Below, piece by piece: positions 63,222-64,000 of a stretch of 64,000 bases of DNA. Under the pieces are notes generated by a model that had not been told where the DNA came from, ran no database searches, and worked only from the letters and a program-made list of their open reading frames with translations. Position numbers and translations under genes: made by a program. Origin of the DNA: CAWCJL01 sp963795775 (lineage in GTDB: Bacteria; Acidobacteriota; Terriglobia; Terriglobales; Acidobacteriaceae); assembly GCA_963795775.1 (NCBI GenBank), contig CAWCJL010000005.1, forward strand, positions 186,001 to 250,000, read 5' to 3'. Each line of letters starts with the position of its first letter. The stretch's first letter is position 1.

Positions 63222-63255
63222 TCGTCATTCTGAGGCGCCACGCGCCGAAGAATCC
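63222..63255. repeat. GTCATTCTGAGG...GAAGAATCC-type intergenic repeat
   Basis: The element starts GTCATTCTGAGGC, has a short GC-rich centre and ends GAAGAATCCATG. Similar elements are common between genes in acidobacterial genomes as I recall them. Only one copy is in this window. Confidence 0.4.
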
Positions 63256-63354
63256 ATGCCCCTGCCCGATGCGCAGCAGTCCCGCCCGCCACCAACCTCA
63301 CGCCCCCATGCGAACGCACCGCGGGCCCCTGCGCACCCACCAGCCAGCACCCCA

Positions 63355-64000
63355 TCACGCCGCCCGCCGTACCCTCGCCTCCGCCCTCGGCTCGCGCAGT
63401 GTGTACCGATCTTTCAAGCGCAAAAACGGCGTCTCGAAATACCGGTAGGACGCATACGTGATCACCAGCAACCCGCCCACCAGGATCAGGTACGATGCCA
63501 CTCCGCGCACCAGGTACGGCACACCGTGCAACGTGAACCAGCGCACCAGCACGGGAAAGAAGAGGAAAGGAAGCACGTGGTAGACATAGAACCCGTAAGT
63601 CCGTTGCCCGAAGCTGCGGACCGGCCTCAGCCTGAAAATCCGTGCCATCCAACTGTTGTCATTCAAGGAGATCAGCAGAATACCTGCTCCGGCCAACGCC
63701 GTCAGAGAATAGCCGAAGCTCGGCATCCAGAAGCGACTTACCGCGCCCTGCGGACGAAAATAATATGTCGTCAGAAGATGCATGGACGCCAGGATCGCGA
63801 CTGCTGTCAGAAGGCAGCTCGTCCCGGCTCTCAGCATCCTGTCCTTCTCGGGGCCGCGCATCCATAAAGCGATCAAAGCGCCTAGCAGCAAAGTATCGAT
63901 GCGCGTGGGCGTACTGCTGTAAATGGCGCCTGCTTCAACCACCCGCAAAGGTACCGATAGGCAGAGAAGCAGCCTAACAAATGGCAGCAAGATCACAACT
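63355..64000 (-). CDS. Acyltransferase-3 family membrane protein, N-terminus cut by window edge
   Basis: The frame is open to the right edge, so the true start lies outside. The visible 214 residues are the C-terminal half of an OafA/YrhL-type O-acyltransferase. Hydrophobic helices alternate with short loops: STPTRIDTLLLGALIALWMR (the conserved arginine-bearing segment), YSLTALAGAGILLISLNDNS, RTYGFYVYHVLPFLFFPVLV and the closing ASYRYFETPFLRLKDRY. These enzymes acetylate or succinylate sugars of surface polysaccharides in the inner membrane. The ending YFETPF.R.K is characteristic. It lies next to the repeat-rich region. Confidence 0.88.
   Translation of the reverse strand, partial: VVILLPFVRLLLCLSVPLRVVEAGAIYSSTPTRIDTLLLGALIALWMRGPEKDRMLRAGTSCLLTAVAILASMHLLTTYYFRPQGAVSRFWMPSFGYSLTALAGAGILLISLNDNSWMARIFRLRPVRSFGQRTYGFYVYHVLPFLFFPVLVRWFTLHGVPYLVRGVASYLILVGGLLVITYASYRYFETPFLRLKDRYTLREPRAEARVRRAA

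Larger units (their letters stand above)
62874..63354. other. Repeat-rich intergenic region
   Basis: These 481 bases separate two minus-strand genes and hold at least three kinds of short repeat: TCATCCCGAGCG-type copies at 63014-63120, a long imperfect inverted repeat at 63125-63184 and one GTCATTCTGAGG-type element at 63222-63255. The open frames across it have repetitive, non-protein composition. I see no gene. Confidence 0.6.

Overview
The window looks like a chromosomal segment of an acidobacterium, most likely family Acidobacteriaceae (Terriglobia). This is inferred from gene content and style: GC-rich coding sequence, many Tat- or Sec-exported sugar enzymes, a pilMNO-gspEF secretion locus, a baeRF-type protein, DUF4254, PadR regulators and dispersed intergenic repeats of a type I associate with this group. 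No rRNA or marker phylogeny was available.

Layout. (1) 1-4986 is visibly AT-richer. It holds a truncated TolC-family gene, a secreted Cys-containing protein with its own promoter and terminator, a SAM methyltransferase, the decayed C-terminus of an amino-acid permease, a 97-residue membrane protein and the decayed C-terminus of a serine recombinase running into the 3' end of an initiator tRNA-Met. I read it as the worn remains of an element integrated at that tRNA. (2) 5135-10752 is housekeeping: peroxiredoxin-like protein, ffh, GDSL hydrolase, HDAC-family deacetylase, MFS exporter. (3) 10860-20903 (minus strand) is a compact type II secretion/type IV pilus-like operon: pilin, lolA, a YCF48-like propeller, gspF, a coiled-coil protein, gspE, pilM, pilN, pilO, a GspC/PilP-like protein and a very Gly/Ser-rich pseudopilin. 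No secretin follows. (4) 21195-30726 is mixed: DUF1254 protein, M16 peptidase, rlmN, yvcK, TPR protein, DUF4254, tRNA-Lys, Na+/H+ antiporter, HNH protein, methyltransferase. (5) 31054-40010 is nitrogen assimilation: amtB-glnK-glnD facing gltB. (6) 40077-54269 has two RND export systems on either side of a divergent two-component system: tolC/adaptor/RND pump on minus, response regulator/histidine kinase/czcCBA on plus. (7) 54351-64000 is an accessory metabolic stretch: SnoaL-like protein, DHFR-like reductase, secreted GH42 beta-galactosidase, Tat-exported lactonase, baeRF protein, a padR-controlled membrane protein, a Tat-exported Gfo/Idh/MocA oxidoreductase and an acyltransferase cut by the right edge.

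Six otherwise intact genes (pilM, pilO, gltB, the first RND pump, its adaptor and czcA) each carry exactly one surplus base. The uniform sign suggests sequencing or assembly insertions rather than decay, so these genes are described as functional but frameshifted as read. They contrast with the permease and recombinase remnants, which are truncated and carry several lesions.

Main candidates for a second look: the tRNA-fMet integration scar; a strong terminator inside the first codons of lolA; a padR promoter whose twin overlapping palindromes reach the start codon and imply a leaderless mRNA; a palindrome covering the amtB ribosome-binding site; the Gly/Ser-rich pseudopilin lacking Glu5; and the clusters of short intergenic repeats.
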